From NCBI GenBank assembly GCA_036502625.1, contig DASXYG010000006.1, positions 21,230 through 85,229 on the forward strand: DNA of 64,000 bases, read 5' to 3'. The notes below the pieces were generated by a model. It was given only the letters and a program-made list of their open reading frames with translations. It was not told the origin of the DNA and searched no databases. The translations under genes were made by a program, and so were the position numbers. This DNA is from DASXYG01 sp036502625. GTDB lineage: Bacteria; Actinomycetota; Actinomycetes; Streptosporangiales; Streptosporangiaceae. Shown here piece after piece: positions 45,176-53,902 of this stretch (its first letter is position 1; each line of letters begins with the position of its first letter).

Positions 45176-46201
45176 GTGAGCGTGGCCGCGTCCGACATGC
45201 TGATCGCCATACCCGGGGCGGTCGGCGCTGCGGCGTGTTTCGGCATCACCGCCGTCCTGCAGCACCGCGCCACCCAGCGCACCCCCACCCGCCACGCCAT
45301 GAACCCCCGGCTGGTCATCGACCTCCTGCGCCAGCCGCTGTGGGTCGGCGCGATCTTCCTGAACGTCCTCGGCACACTGCTCCAGGTGCTCGCGCTGCGC
45401 TTCGGCCCGCTGATCATGGTGCAGCCGCTGCTCGTCACCGGCCTGCTGTTCAGCGTGGTCATCGGCTCGTTCGCGGCCGGCCGCCGGCCCGACCGCGTGC
45501 TGCTCGGCGGCGCGTTCTGCTGCATCGCCGGGCTCGCGGTGTTCCTCGTCGTCGCGCACCCCACGCCCGGCCGCGAGACGCTCACGCTGGACGCCATGCT
45601 CCCGCTGGTCATCGCGCTGAGCTGCGTCCTCGCCCTGTGCCTCGCGGTGTCCAGCCGCGGCCACGGCCAGGTGCCCGCGCTGGCGCTCGGCGTCGCCGCC
45701 GGCGTGCTGTACGGCGTCACGGCCGGGTTCATCAAGGTCGTCACCCACGAGTTCAGCATCTCGACGTTCGAGCCGCTGCACGGCTGGACGCTGTACGCGC
45801 TGCTGATCATCGGCCCGCTGGGGTTCCTGCTGAACCAGAACGCGTACCAGGTCGCCGCCGCGGCGTCCCCGGTACTCGCGGTGATCACGATCGTCGACCC
45901 GATCGTCGGCATCATCGTGGGCCGCCTGTGGCTCGGCGAGCACGTGAACCTCGGCCTCGGCGCGCTGGCCGGGCAGATCGCCGCGCTGGCCGTGATGGCC
46001 GCGGGCATCGGCCTCCTGGCCCACCGCGCGCCCCACCTGCGCGAGGCCGTCGTGCCCGGCGCCGTCGCCGGCTCGGGCTCCGCGGCCGTCGCCGCGTCCG
46101 GGGAGACGACCGGAGGAGCGGGGACCGACGGCGGCGCGGCCACCGGCGACGACGGCCCCGAATGGTCCGGCGGCGACAGCCACGCACGGGCCGCGTCCTA
46201 G
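45176..46201 (+). CDS. DMT-family (EamA/NIPA-like) transporter
   Basis: 341 residues with nine to ten transmembrane helices (GAVGAAACFGITAVLQHRAT ... AAASPVLAVITIVDPIVGII) and a disordered, Gly/Ala/Ser-rich tail of about 45 residues. It resembles actinobacterial DMT proteins of unknown cargo. GTG 45176 follows a GGGGGAGG stretch by 10 nt. It is the first gene after the Mo-hydroxylase operon and may export or import a related metabolite, but nothing in the sequence shows this. Confidence 0.87.
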   Translation: MSVAASDMLIAIPGAVGAAACFGITAVLQHRATQRTPTRHAMNPRLVIDLLRQPLWVGAIFLNVLGTLLQVLALRFGPLIMVQPLLVTGLLFSVVIGSFAAGRRPDRVLLGGAFCCIAGLAVFLVVAHPTPGRETLTLDAMLPLVIALSCVLALCLAVSSRGHGQVPALALGVAAGVLYGVTAGFIKVVTHEFSISTFEPLHGWTLYALLIIGPLGFLLNQNAYQVAAAASPVLAVITIVDPIVGIIVGRLWLGEHVNLGLGALAGQIAALAVMAAGIGLLAHRAPHLREAVVPGAVAGSGSAAVAASGETTGGAGTDGGAATGDDGPEWSGGDSHARAAS

Positions 46202-46266
46202 ACCGGCCGGTGACCGGCTACGGCCGTCGGGAGACGTGCGGCGCCGTACGTCGTCACCCTGAGGAC

Positions 46267-47295
46267 ATGAGCGATACGACTGCCGGTTCCCTCGCGGCCA
46301 CCGTCGCCGCCGACCCCGCGCACGCCGACCCGCCGCGGCTGCTGACCGTCGTCGTGTTCGACGGGGTGCCGCTCGGGAGCATGTCGTTCGCGTTCGGGGT
46401 GTTCGACATCGCCGGGTTCTACGGCGGCCTGCCGGGCATGACCCAGCGGGTCGTCGGCGGCGAACCGGACACCTCGATCATCGGCGGCGGGCTGTCGATA
46501 GCCGTGCCGTACGACCTGGCGGCGATCCGTACGGCCGACCTCGTCATCGTGCCGACGCTGCCCCAGCCGATGGCGGAGGATCCCCCCGGGCCCATTCTCG
46601 ACGCGCTGCGCACGGCACACGCGCGGGGCGCCCGCGTGGCCTCGGTGTGCAACGGCACGTTCGTCCTCGCCGCGGCGGGCCTGCTCGACGACCGCCCGGC
46701 CACGACCCACTGGGCGCTGGCGCACCGCCTGGCCGAGATCCACCCGAAGGTGCGCGTCGACCCGACGGTGCTGTACATCGACGACGGCGACGTGCTCACC
46801 GCGGGCGGCGGCGCCGCGGGGATGGACCTCGGCCTGCACCTCATCCGGGCGATGTGCGGCGCGACGGTCGCCGGGCGACTGGCGCGGGCCATGCTCGTAC
46901 CCCCGCACCGGCCCGGCGGGCAGGCGCAGTTCATCGAGTCGCCGCTGCCGGACACCGACGACACCGACCCGGTGGGGGAGACCATCGCGTGGGCGCGGAC
47001 CCGGCTTGACCGGCCGCTGCCGGTGTGCGTCCTGGCCGCCCGAGCGCACATGAGCCGGCGCAACTACGACCGGCGGTTTCGGGAGATCACCGGGTGCGCC
47101 CCGGCGACGTGGCTGACCCATCAGCGCGTCATCCGCGCGCAGCAGCTCCTGGAGTCCGGCGACCTGCCCGTCGACGAGGTCGCCCGGCTGTGCGGCTTCT
47201 CCACGGCGGCCGCGCTGCGCCCGCACTTCCGCCGCCTCGTCGGCGTCACCCCGACCGCGTACCGCGCGACGTTCGCCGACCGCGACGGGTCGTGA
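46267..47295 (+). CDS. GlxA-like transcriptional regulator (second copy)
   Basis: 342 residues with a DJ-1/PfpI domain (LLTVVVFDGVPLGSMSFAFGV, elbow SVCNGTFVLAAAGLL with Cys) and a C-terminal AraC helix-turn-helix pair (CVLAARAHMSRRNYDRRF and PVDEVARLCGFSTAAALRPHF). It has the same architecture as the gene at 10628-11641, but the two share only family-level identity. ATG 46267 lacks a good ribosome-binding site; CACCCT 7 nt upstream could be a -10 for a leaderless message. No divergent partner is present. Confidence 0.88.
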   Translation: MSDTTAGSLAATVAADPAHADPPRLLTVVVFDGVPLGSMSFAFGVFDIAGFYGGLPGMTQRVVGGEPDTSIIGGGLSIAVPYDLAAIRTADLVIVPTLPQPMAEDPPGPILDALRTAHARGARVASVCNGTFVLAAAGLLDDRPATTHWALAHRLAEIHPKVRVDPTVLYIDDGDVLTAGGGAAGMDLGLHLIRAMCGATVAGRLARAMLVPPHRPGGQAQFIESPLPDTDDTDPVGETIAWARTRLDRPLPVCVLAARAHMSRRNYDRRFREITGCAPATWLTHQRVIRAQQLLESGDLPVDEVARLCGFSTAAALRPHFRRLVGVTPTAYRATFADRDGS

Positions 47296-47422
47296 TCGGC
47301 CGAAAACCGCTCCTCGTTGGCGAATCCGCCACTCGTGCCCGGCACCCGCGCCCCGGAGACTCGGATCTCGACGGGGGCCCGGAAACGTCCGCGGCTCAGA
47401 ACGTACGACGAGGGAGACCACG

Positions 47423-47869
47423 ATGATCATTGCGAGGAAGGCGGCGTACGGCGCCGCGGCCCTGCTCTTCGCCGCCGGGGGCATGACCGCGGCGAGCGGA
47501 GCCGCGGCGGCCGCGCCGGGCGCTCCGGCGGCGCACGCGGCCACCGCCGGGTGGAAGTGCTACGTCGGGCACAGCTCCGTGCCGTGGGCCGAATGCGAGA
47601 AGGGCAGCAAGTGGGTCCGCGCGGAGTACGCGCGCAAGGGCCAGCTCCTCTACATCTACGACCACTTCGGGAACAACCACCGGACGGTGGCGTACGTCAA
47701 GGTCGGGGGCAGCGGCACGGCGCGGTTCTACGGGCCGTACAAGAAGGACGGGACGTACAAGAAGATCCACGTGCACTACACCAAGGGCAAGTCGATCAAG
47801 GTGAAGGTGTGCACGTCGGTCTCGTCCCACGCGGTCTGCTCGGGCTACAGCAACGCCGGCAAGACCTGA
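47423..47869 (+). CDS. Small secreted protein of unknown function
   Basis: 148 residues. A Sec signal peptide is evident: ARK at the start, a hydrophobic core (AAYGAAALLFAAGGMTAA) and an Ala-rich cleavage zone ending near AAHAA (about residues 38-40). The mature domain of about 105 residues is basic and rich in Tyr and Lys (YGPYKKDGTYKKIHVHY), with four cysteines that could form two disulfides (WKCYVG, WAECEK, KVCTSV, AVCSGY). No family recognised. GAGGGAG lies about 8 nt before ATG 47423. Confidence 0.8.
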   Translation: MIIARKAAYGAAALLFAAGGMTAASGAAAAAPGAPAAHAATAGWKCYVGHSSVPWAECEKGSKWVRAEYARKGQLLYIYDHFGNNHRTVAYVKVGGSGTARFYGPYKKDGTYKKIHVHYTKGKSIKVKVCTSVSSHAVCSGYSNAGKT

Positions 47870-47888
47870 GCCCCGGCGGGGGCCGTGG

Positions 47889-48287
47889 TCAGTCCGTGTC
47901 GGGTAGGCCGCGGCTGCGCATGGGGTGGTCCTCGGGGATCTCCACGACGCAGATGGCCACGCCGTCCGGGTCGGCGACCCACATTTCGAGCAGGCCCCAG
48001 GGTTCGCGGCGGGGCTCGCGGGTGATGCGGACGCCGCGGCCGCGTAGCTCGGCATGGGCCGCCTCGAGGTCGCGTACCTGGAGCCAGAGCCGTACGCCGT
48101 CGGTGGGATGGCCGGCGGCGTGGCCGGAGACCTCGAGGTGGCCGCCGCCGAGGAAGAACACGGTGCCGGTGCCGTCGGGCGTGGCGAACTCGCGGGCGAT
48201 GGCCAGCCCGAGCGCGTCGCGGTAGAACGCGCGGCTGCGGTCGAGGTCGGAGGGGTGCAGGAGGACGCGGCTGCTGAGGATCTCCAT
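47889..48287 (-). CDS. VOC-family (glyoxalase-like) protein
   Basis: 132 residues with the VOC pattern LLHPSDLDRSRAFYRDALGLAIA, VFFLGGGHLEVSG, VRDLEAAHAELRGRGVRI and MWVADPDGVAICVVEIPEDH. The Glu in the last strand and the Glu of HLEVS could be metal ligands. ATG 48287 has GGGAGGG 4 nt upstream; the longer frame is unsupported. It is convergent with the small secreted protein gene. Confidence 0.87.
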   Translation of the reverse strand: MEILSSRVLLHPSDLDRSRAFYRDALGLAIAREFATPDGTGTVFFLGGGHLEVSGHAAGHPTDGVRLWLQVRDLEAAHAELRGRGVRITREPRREPWGLLEMWVADPDGVAICVVEIPEDHPMRSRGLPDTD

Positions 48288-48469
48288 AGCCCTCCCGTAC
48301 CCGGAGTGCGGGTGAGGGTGCGCCGACGGGGTCGAACGGGGAGCGGGGGACCACGACCCCGTCGGCGCGCAGCACGATAGTGCCTCACGCCGCACCAGGG
48401 CCAGACGATCCCGACACTGCGGCGAAAATTGAGTCAGAAGACCCAGTAAGGACGCCCCACCCCGCCCGC

Positions 48470-48690
48470 ACCCCCAACCCACCAACCCCAGCCCAACCCC
48501 AGCTCCGGCCCTGGCCCTGGCCTTAGCCCAGCCCCAACCTCAGCCCCGGCCCTGGCCCCGGCCCTGGCCCCAGCCCGGCCCTGGCCCCAGCCCCGGCCCT
48601 GCCCCGGCCCCGGCCCAGCCCCCCAACCTCAGCCCCGGCCATGGCCTGGTCCCAGCCCGGCCCTGGCCCCGGCCCCCGGCCCCCGGCCCC
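48470..48690. repeat. Degenerate 6-12 bp C/G-rich tandem repeat
   Basis: About 20 degenerate copies of CCCAGC/CCTGGC-type units in a row. A similar GGGGCTGGGG-type run, reverse-complementary in sense, occurs at 63780-63870. Confidence 0.7.
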
Positions 48691-48822
48691 CGGTCGCGGG
48701 TGGCGGTTCCTGGTGGCGGTGGCGGGTGGTGGCGGGGGAGGGGTGGCGCCTTGGCTGTACCTGACGAACGGTGGGTGGGGCGCTGGCAGGAGCTGCCATT
48801 CGACCCGGGGCGGGGGGTTCCC

Positions 48823-48828
48823 TACTGT
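48823..48828 (+). promoter_or_regulatory. -10 box TACTGT, leaderless promoter of the coxG-hyuA-hyuB operon
   Basis: TACTGT (TANNNT) ends 6 nt before ATG 48835, and no ribosome-binding site lies between. Confidence 0.55.
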
Positions 48829-48834
48829 CGGCGT

Positions 48835-49491
48835 ATGAAGGTCACCGGCAGCGCGACCGTCGCCGCGCCACGTGAACGCGTCTACGAGGCCTTGCGCGAC
48901 CCGGCGGTCCTGGTCCGTACGATCCCCGGCTGCCGGCGCCTGGAGCCGCTCGGACCGGACACCTACCGGATGACCGTCAGCGCCGGCGTTGCGGCCGTGC
49001 GCGGCACGTACGCGGGCCAGGTCGCGCTGTCCGACCCCGAGCCCCCGTCCTCCTTCACGCTGCGCGCCCGCGGCCAGGGCACCCCCGGCACGGTGGACGC
49101 CACCGTCCGCGTAACGCTGCACACCGACGGCGACGCCACCCGCATCGACTACGACGCGGACGCCACGATCGGCGGCATGGTCGGCGGCGTCGGCCAACGC
49201 CTCCTGGCAGGCGCCGCCAAGAAGACCGCCACCGAGTTCTTCACCGCCGTCTCCCAGACCCTCACCTCCCCCACACCCGCTCCCACGCCCGGCCCCGCCC
49301 CCACCTCCGCTCCCGCGGCGCCAGCCCCCGGGGTCCCCGTCGCGTACGAGCGCCCGCCCCGTACGGAAGGGGGCGCCGGACCCGTGGTGGCCGGGGTCGT
49401 GGCGGGGGTGGTCGCGGGGGCCGTCGCCGCGCTGGCGGGCGTGGCGCTCGGCGCTGCCCTGGGACGGCGCGGCGCCCGGCGCGGACGGTGA
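48835..49491 (+). CDS. coxG: CoxG-type SRPBCC protein with C-terminal membrane anchor
   Basis: 218 residues. The first 145 are the CoxG-type SRPBCC fold (MKVTGSATVAAPRERVYEAL, IPGCRRLEPLGPDTYRMTV, and TIGGMVGGVGQRLLAG before the last helix). A Pro-rich linker and a Gly/Ala/Val transmembrane segment (VVAGVVAGVVAGAVAALAG) end the protein in RRGARRGR. CoxG is known to recruit a Mo-hydroxylase to the membrane or feed electrons to the chain. Here it would suit the CoxMSL-type enzyme at 41.3-45.1 kb. Its stop overlaps the hyuA start (GTGA). Confidence 0.88.
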   Translation: MKVTGSATVAAPRERVYEALRDPAVLVRTIPGCRRLEPLGPDTYRMTVSAGVAAVRGTYAGQVALSDPEPPSSFTLRARGQGTPGTVDATVRVTLHTDGDATRIDYDADATIGGMVGGVGQRLLAGAAKKTATEFFTAVSQTLTSPTPAPTPGPAPTSAPAAPAPGVPVAYERPPRTEGGAGPVVAGVVAGVVAGAVAALAGVALGAALGRRGARRGR

Positions 49492-51560
49492 CCGCCTCGG
49501 TGCGGGTGCGGGTCGGGGTGGATACCGGGGGGACCTTTACGGACGTCGTGGCGCTGGATGAGGCGAGCGGGGTCGTGGTGGCTACCAAGACGCCCTCCAC
49601 GCCTGATGATCCGGCGCGGGGGTTCATCGACGGGGTCGCCAAGGTGCTCGGGCTGGTCGGGGAGGCGCAGGTCACCGCCGTCTCGCATGGCACGACCGTG
49701 GCCACGAACCAGCTTCTCGAAGGGCGGACCGGGGAACTGGGGTTCGTCACCACCGAGGGGTATGAGTTCCTGCTGGAGATCGCGCGGCAGTCGGTGCCGG
49801 ACGGCTACGGGAACTCCTACTTCTGGGTGAAGCCGCCGCGCATCGTGCCCGTCCACCGGGTCCGTACGGTCGCCGGGCGCCTGGACCACACCGGCGCCGA
49901 GCTCGCCCCGTTCGACACCACGGGCGCGGTCGCCGCCGCGCGCTGGTTCCGCGACCACGGCGTGACCGCGATCGGCGTCTGCTTCCTGCACGCGTACGCG
50001 AACCCCGCGCACGAGCTCGCCATGCGCGACGTGCTCAGCCGCGAGCACCCGGACGCCGTCGTCTCCGTCTCCAGCGACGTGCTGCGCGAGTTCCGCGAGT
50101 ACGAGCGCGCGGTGACCACGCTCGTGGACGCCGCCGTGAAACCCACCATGACCCGCTACATCGCGAACATCGCCGGCCGCCTCGCGGCCATCGGCGACCC
50201 CCCGTTCTACGTCATGAAGAGCAACGGCGGCGTGCTGTCCGCGGAGGAGGTGGCCCGCCAGCCCATCTCCACCGTGCTGTCCGGCCCGGCCGCGGGCGCG
50301 CTCGGCGCGGCCACCGTCGCCCGTACGGCCGGCGCGGACGGCTACCGCTCGGTGCTCACCCTCGACGGCGGCGGCACGTCCACGGACGTCGCGGTCGTCC
50401 TCGACGGCGAGCCGACGCTGACCACCGAGGGCGGCGTCGGCGCCTACCCGTCCAAGATCCCGATGATCGACGTCGTCACGGTCGGCGCCGGCGGCGGCTC
50501 CGTCGCGTGGGTCTCGCCCGAGGGCACGCTGAAGGTCGGCCCGCGCTCGGCCGGCGCGGACCCCGGCCCGCTCTGCTACGGCCGCGGCGGCACCGAGCCC
50601 ACCGTCACCGACGCCCACCTGGTGCTCGGCCGCATCCCGCCGGAGCTGCTCGGCGGCGAGATCCGGCTGGACACCGCGGCCGCCGAGCGCGGCATCGCGA
50701 AGCTCGCGGACGGGCTCGGCCTCGCCCCCGAACGCTGCGCCGCCGGCATCCTGGAGATCAGCGCCTGGAACCAGGCGAACGCGATCCGCCGGATCACCGT
50801 GCGCCGCGGCCTCGACGTCCGCGACTACCCGATGGTCGCGTACGGGGGGTCGGGGCCGCTGCCGGCCTGCCGCCTCATGGACGTCCTCGGCCTGCCCGCG
50901 GTGATCGTCCCGGACAGCCCCGGCACGGTGTCCGCGTACGGCCTGCTCACCGTGGACGTCCGCAACGACTACGTCCGTACGATGGTCCGCCCCGACGAGC
51001 GGCTCGACCTCGCCGAGGTCGCCGCGGTGTACGCCGAGCTGCGGGAACGCGCCGCCGAGGCGCTGGACCGCGAGGGGTTCGCCCGCGCCGACCACCGCTA
51101 CGCCGGGTTCGCGGACCTGCGGTACGCCGGGCAGGCGTACGAGGTGCGCGTCCCGGTCCCGGACGGCCCGGTCGACGCGGCGTTCCAGGCGGGCGTCGTG
51201 CACGCGTTCCACGCCGCGCACGAGCGCCTGTACGGCTACTCCTATGCCGGTTCGGACGGCGGCAGCGGCCGGATGGAATGGGTGAACCTCCGGCTGACCG
51301 GCATCGGGCCCATCCCGCGCCCACGCGCGGCGCCCCGCGCGTACGGCGACGGCGACCCGGCCCGCGCCCGTACGGGAACCCGCCCGGTGGTCTTCGACGA
51401 CGGCCCGGCGGAGACGCCCCTCTACGCCCGCCGCCTGCTCGCCCCCGGCGACGTGCTCACCGGCCCCGCCGTCGTCGAGGAGTTCGGCTCGACCGTCCCC
51501 CTGCACCCCGGCTGCACCGCGACGGTCGACGCCCACGGGAACCTGGTGATCACCCGGTGA
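49488..51560 (+). CDS. hyuA: HyuA-type hydantoinase/oxoprolinase family protein, ATPase subunit
   Basis: 690 residues of the N-methylhydantoinase A / 5-oxoprolinase alpha / acetone carboxylase beta family. The ASKHA phosphate loop GVDTGGTFTDVV is at residues 10-21, HGTTVATNQLLEG follows, and TLDGGGTSTDVAVV is the second phosphate site. These enzymes use ATP to activate the carbonyl of a lactam or cyclic ureide and open it. GTG 49488 overlaps coxG, and the stop overlaps hyuB, so all three are coupled. In this context a pyrimidine-derived ureide is a reasonable guess, but dihydropyrimidine or hydantoin substrates are equally open. Confidence 0.9.
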   Translation: MTASVRVRVGVDTGGTFTDVVALDEASGVVVATKTPSTPDDPARGFIDGVAKVLGLVGEAQVTAVSHGTTVATNQLLEGRTGELGFVTTEGYEFLLEIARQSVPDGYGNSYFWVKPPRIVPVHRVRTVAGRLDHTGAELAPFDTTGAVAAARWFRDHGVTAIGVCFLHAYANPAHELAMRDVLSREHPDAVVSVSSDVLREFREYERAVTTLVDAAVKPTMTRYIANIAGRLAAIGDPPFYVMKSNGGVLSAEEVARQPISTVLSGPAAGALGAATVARTAGADGYRSVLTLDGGGTSTDVAVVLDGEPTLTTEGGVGAYPSKIPMIDVVTVGAGGGSVAWVSPEGTLKVGPRSAGADPGPLCYGRGGTEPTVTDAHLVLGRIPPELLGGEIRLDTAAAERGIAKLADGLGLAPERCAAGILEISAWNQANAIRRITVRRGLDVRDYPMVAYGGSGPLPACRLMDVLGLPAVIVPDSPGTVSAYGLLTVDVRNDYVRTMVRPDERLDLAEVAAVYAELRERAAEALDREGFARADHRYAGFADLRYAGQAYEVRVPVPDGPVDAAFQAGVVHAFHAAHERLYGYSYAGSDGGSGRMEWVNLRLTGIGPIPRPRAAPRAYGDGDPARARTGTRPVVFDDGPAETPLYARRLLAPGDVLTGPAVVEEFGSTVPLHPGCTATVDAHGNLVITR

Positions 51561-53392
51561 GCGCCGACCCCGTGCTGCTGGAGATCGTGGAGGGCACGCT
51601 CGCGTCGATCGAGGCGGAGGTCGAGCAGGCCATCGCGCGCACGTCACGGTCGCCGATGATCCGCGACGCGCACGACTTCCGTGCCGGCATCCACGACGCG
51701 CGGCTGCGCAAGCTGACCGGCCGGTCGTACTCCGCGCTCGTCCACCCGGTGGTGCGCGACTTCCCGGCCGAGTCGATGCGCCCCGGCGACGTGTTCTTCC
51801 ACAACGACGTGTACGCCTCCGAGGGTGGCATCGGGCACCTCCCGGACCTCTGCGTCACCGTGCCGGTGTTCCACGACGACCGGGTGGTGGCGTACGTGCA
51901 GGCGTTCGGCCACCACGACGACATCGGCGGCGCCGTGCCCGGCTCGATGCCGTCGCACGCCCGCAGCGTGTTCGAGGAGGGCCTGATGGTCCCCCCGATC
52001 AGGCTGTGGGACGCCGGTGTGCCGAACCGCGCCGCGCTGACGATCATGACGCGCAACTCCCGCATGCCCGACTCCCTGGCCGGCGACCTGGACGCGGAGT
52101 GCTCGGCCTGCCTGATGGGCGCGCGGCGGCTCGGCGACCTGTTCGCCCGCTACGGCGCGGCCGACGTCGAGGCGTGCTTCGACGCGATCATCGCGAACAC
52201 CACGGAGACGTACCGCAGGGAGATCCTCACGAAGATCCCCGACGGGACGTACGTCTGGGAGGACTACGCGGAGCACGACGGCGTCGACCCGCCGCGCCCG
52301 CACGCCCAGCGGATCACGCTCACGAAGACCCCCGAGAAGATCATGATCGACTTCACGGGCACGTCGCCGCAGGCCAAGGGGCCGATCAACCACTGCGGCG
52401 ACTACGCCGACGGGAACTTCCTGAAGAAGTGGCTGGCGCCGATCCTGCGGAACCTGGCCGACACACCGGAGCGCGCCGCGTCGCTCGACGTCAACGAGGG
52501 CGTGGTGCCGCTCATCGAGATGCGGTTCCCGGAGAAGGGCACGCTGCTCACGCCGGTGTTCCCGGCGCCGACGAACGCCCGCACGTTCGTGATCCTGCGG
52601 CTGCTCGGCGTGCTGGCCGGGGTGCTGGCCAAGGCCACCGGCGGCCGGATGCCCGCCGACCAGGAGACGATCCGCTACACGGGCGTGTACGGCGCCGACG
52701 CCGAGGGGCGTCCGTACCTCATGCGGGAGGTGCTCGGCGGCGGCTCGGGCGGCCGTCCGTACGCCGACGGCGAGGACACCATCCACGTGGTGCCCGACTC
52801 GCGGAACCTGCCGACGGAGTTCACCGAGTCGCGGTTCCCGTTCGTGGTCGAACGGCTGGGGCTGGCCGTCGATTCGGGCGGGCCGGGGGAGCGGCGCGGC
52901 GGGCTCGGCTACGACAAGTGGATCCGGATGCGCACCGACGCCCACTTCATGTGCATCGCCGACCGGTCCATCTTGTCGTGCTGGGGCGTGCGCGGCGGCC
53001 GCGCGGGGCGGCCGTTCCGGGTGACGATCGACCCGGGCGGCCCGAACGAGCGGGAGACCGCGGGCCTGACCGACGCGGAGCCGGTGCGCGCGGGCGAGGT
53101 GATCCGCATCCGCACGACCGGGGGCGGCGGCTGGGGCGACCCGCTGGACCGCGACCCGTCGCTGGTCGCGGCGGACGTCCGCGACGGCAAGGTGTCCCGC
53201 GCGGCCGCCCGTACGGACTACGGCGTCGTGCTGACCGGGCCGCCGGACGTCCCCGAGGCGGACGCGGCGGCCACGGACGCCGAACGCGCGCGGCGGCGGG
53301 CGACCCGGGAGCCCGGCCCGTTCTTCGACCGCGGCCCCGGCTACGCGGTGCTCACCGGCGGCGAGGCGGCCAACCCGCTCGACTACCTCTGA
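51557..53392 (+). CDS. hyuB: HyuB-type hydantoinase/oxoprolinase family protein, second subunit
   Basis: 611 residues, N-methylhydantoinase B family: LLEIVEGTLASIEAEVEQAIARTS, DVFFHNDVYASEGGIGHLPDLC and FGHHDDIGGAVPGSM (metal-binding His and Asp), IDFTGTSPQAKGPINH and the terminal TTGGGGWGDPLDRDP. HyuB completes the amidohydrolysis after ATP activation by HyuA. GTG 51557 overlaps the hyuA stop. It is convergent with the SnoaL-like gene, 6 nt apart. Confidence 0.9.
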   Translation: MSADPVLLEIVEGTLASIEAEVEQAIARTSRSPMIRDAHDFRAGIHDARLRKLTGRSYSALVHPVVRDFPAESMRPGDVFFHNDVYASEGGIGHLPDLCVTVPVFHDDRVVAYVQAFGHHDDIGGAVPGSMPSHARSVFEEGLMVPPIRLWDAGVPNRAALTIMTRNSRMPDSLAGDLDAECSACLMGARRLGDLFARYGAADVEACFDAIIANTTETYRREILTKIPDGTYVWEDYAEHDGVDPPRPHAQRITLTKTPEKIMIDFTGTSPQAKGPINHCGDYADGNFLKKWLAPILRNLADTPERAASLDVNEGVVPLIEMRFPEKGTLLTPVFPAPTNARTFVILRLLGVLAGVLAKATGGRMPADQETIRYTGVYGADAEGRPYLMREVLGGGSGGRPYADGEDTIHVVPDSRNLPTEFTESRFPFVVERLGLAVDSGGPGERRGGLGYDKWIRMRTDAHFMCIADRSILSCWGVRGGRAGRPFRVTIDPGGPNERETAGLTDAEPVRAGEVIRIRTTGGGGWGDPLDRDPSLVAADVRDGKVSRAAARTDYGVVLTGPPDVPEADAAATDAERARRRATREPGPFFDRGPGYAVLTGGEAANPLDYL

Positions 53393-53398
53393 GGCGGG

Positions 53399-53800
53399 TC
53401 ACGGCCGCAGCGGGGTGCGGCGGGGGCGGATGACGCGGTGGGTGATGCGCCAGCCGTCCGCGCCCCGCACGACCGTGTCCTCGTACGTCACGCTGCCGGA
53501 CGTGCCGTCCGCGTAGACGCCCAGGCCCTTGGACAGGGCGCGGACCGTGCCGTCCGCGGCCTCCTCCAGCACGATGTTCGTGACGTGGTGGGCGACGGGG
53601 TTGCGGTCGCCCAGCGCCACGGACGCCTCGTGGAGGGCGTCCAGGCCGGCCATCACGATGCCGCCGAGGGCGGTCGCGTCGTACGTGACGTCCGCGGTGA
53701 ACAGCGCGGGCAGCCCGGCGAAGTCGCCGCGGTCGACGAGGTGGCCGTGCAGGTTGACCAGGTCGGTGATGGTGAGGCGGTCCTCGGGCGTGAGCGCCAT
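53399..53800 (-). CDS. SnoaL-like (NTF2-fold) protein
   Basis: 133 residues, alpha+beta barrel of the nuclear-transport-factor-2 type: EDRLTITDLVNLHGHLVDRGDFAGLPALFTADVTYD, HHVTNIVLEE and DTVVRGADGWRITHRVIRPR. Such proteins include aldol cyclases, dehydratases and non-enzymatic binders. ATG 53800 has GGAAGGA 5 nt upstream. It is divergent from the TetR gene across a 92-bp gap with two operator-like repeats, so it is the probable target of that regulator. Confidence 0.87.
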   Translation of the reverse strand: MALTPEDRLTITDLVNLHGHLVDRGDFAGLPALFTADVTYDATALGGIVMAGLDALHEASVALGDRNPVAHHVTNIVLEEAADGTVRALSKGLGVYADGTSGSVTYEDTVVRGADGWRITHRVIRPRRTPLRP

Positions 53801-53845
53801 GGTGTCCTTCCGTGCCGAACGGGGGTCCCCGATCGCGCCGCTGTT

Positions 53846-53902
53846 CCGTATGTGGGGATGTCCCCGGTTGTGCTGCTGTACCGTATGCGGGGATGTCCCC
53901 GG
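53846..53902. promoter_or_regulatory. Twin 22-bp operator repeats of the TetR regulator
   Basis: Two almost identical copies (one mismatch) of CCGTATGNGGGGATGTCCCCGG at 53846-53867 and 53881-53902, start-to-start 35 bp. Each holds a perfect GGGGA-TG-TCCCC dyad, and a third weaker GGGGGTCCCC is at 53821-53830. The second copy covers the TACCGT -10 (53879-53884) and the tetR start codon itself (ATG 53893). Confidence 0.75.

Larger units (their letters stand above)
48288..48834 (+). other. Non-coding region with Pro/Gly-codon-like simple repeats
   Basis: About 550 bases between a VOC gene and coxG. No gene is supported. From about 48470 to 48690 it is a pyrimidine-rich run of degenerate GGCCCTGGCCCC and CAGCCCCGG units, which makes spurious Gly-Pro-Leu reading frames. 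The last part carries TACTGT at 48823-48828, the -10 for coxG. Confidence 0.6.
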
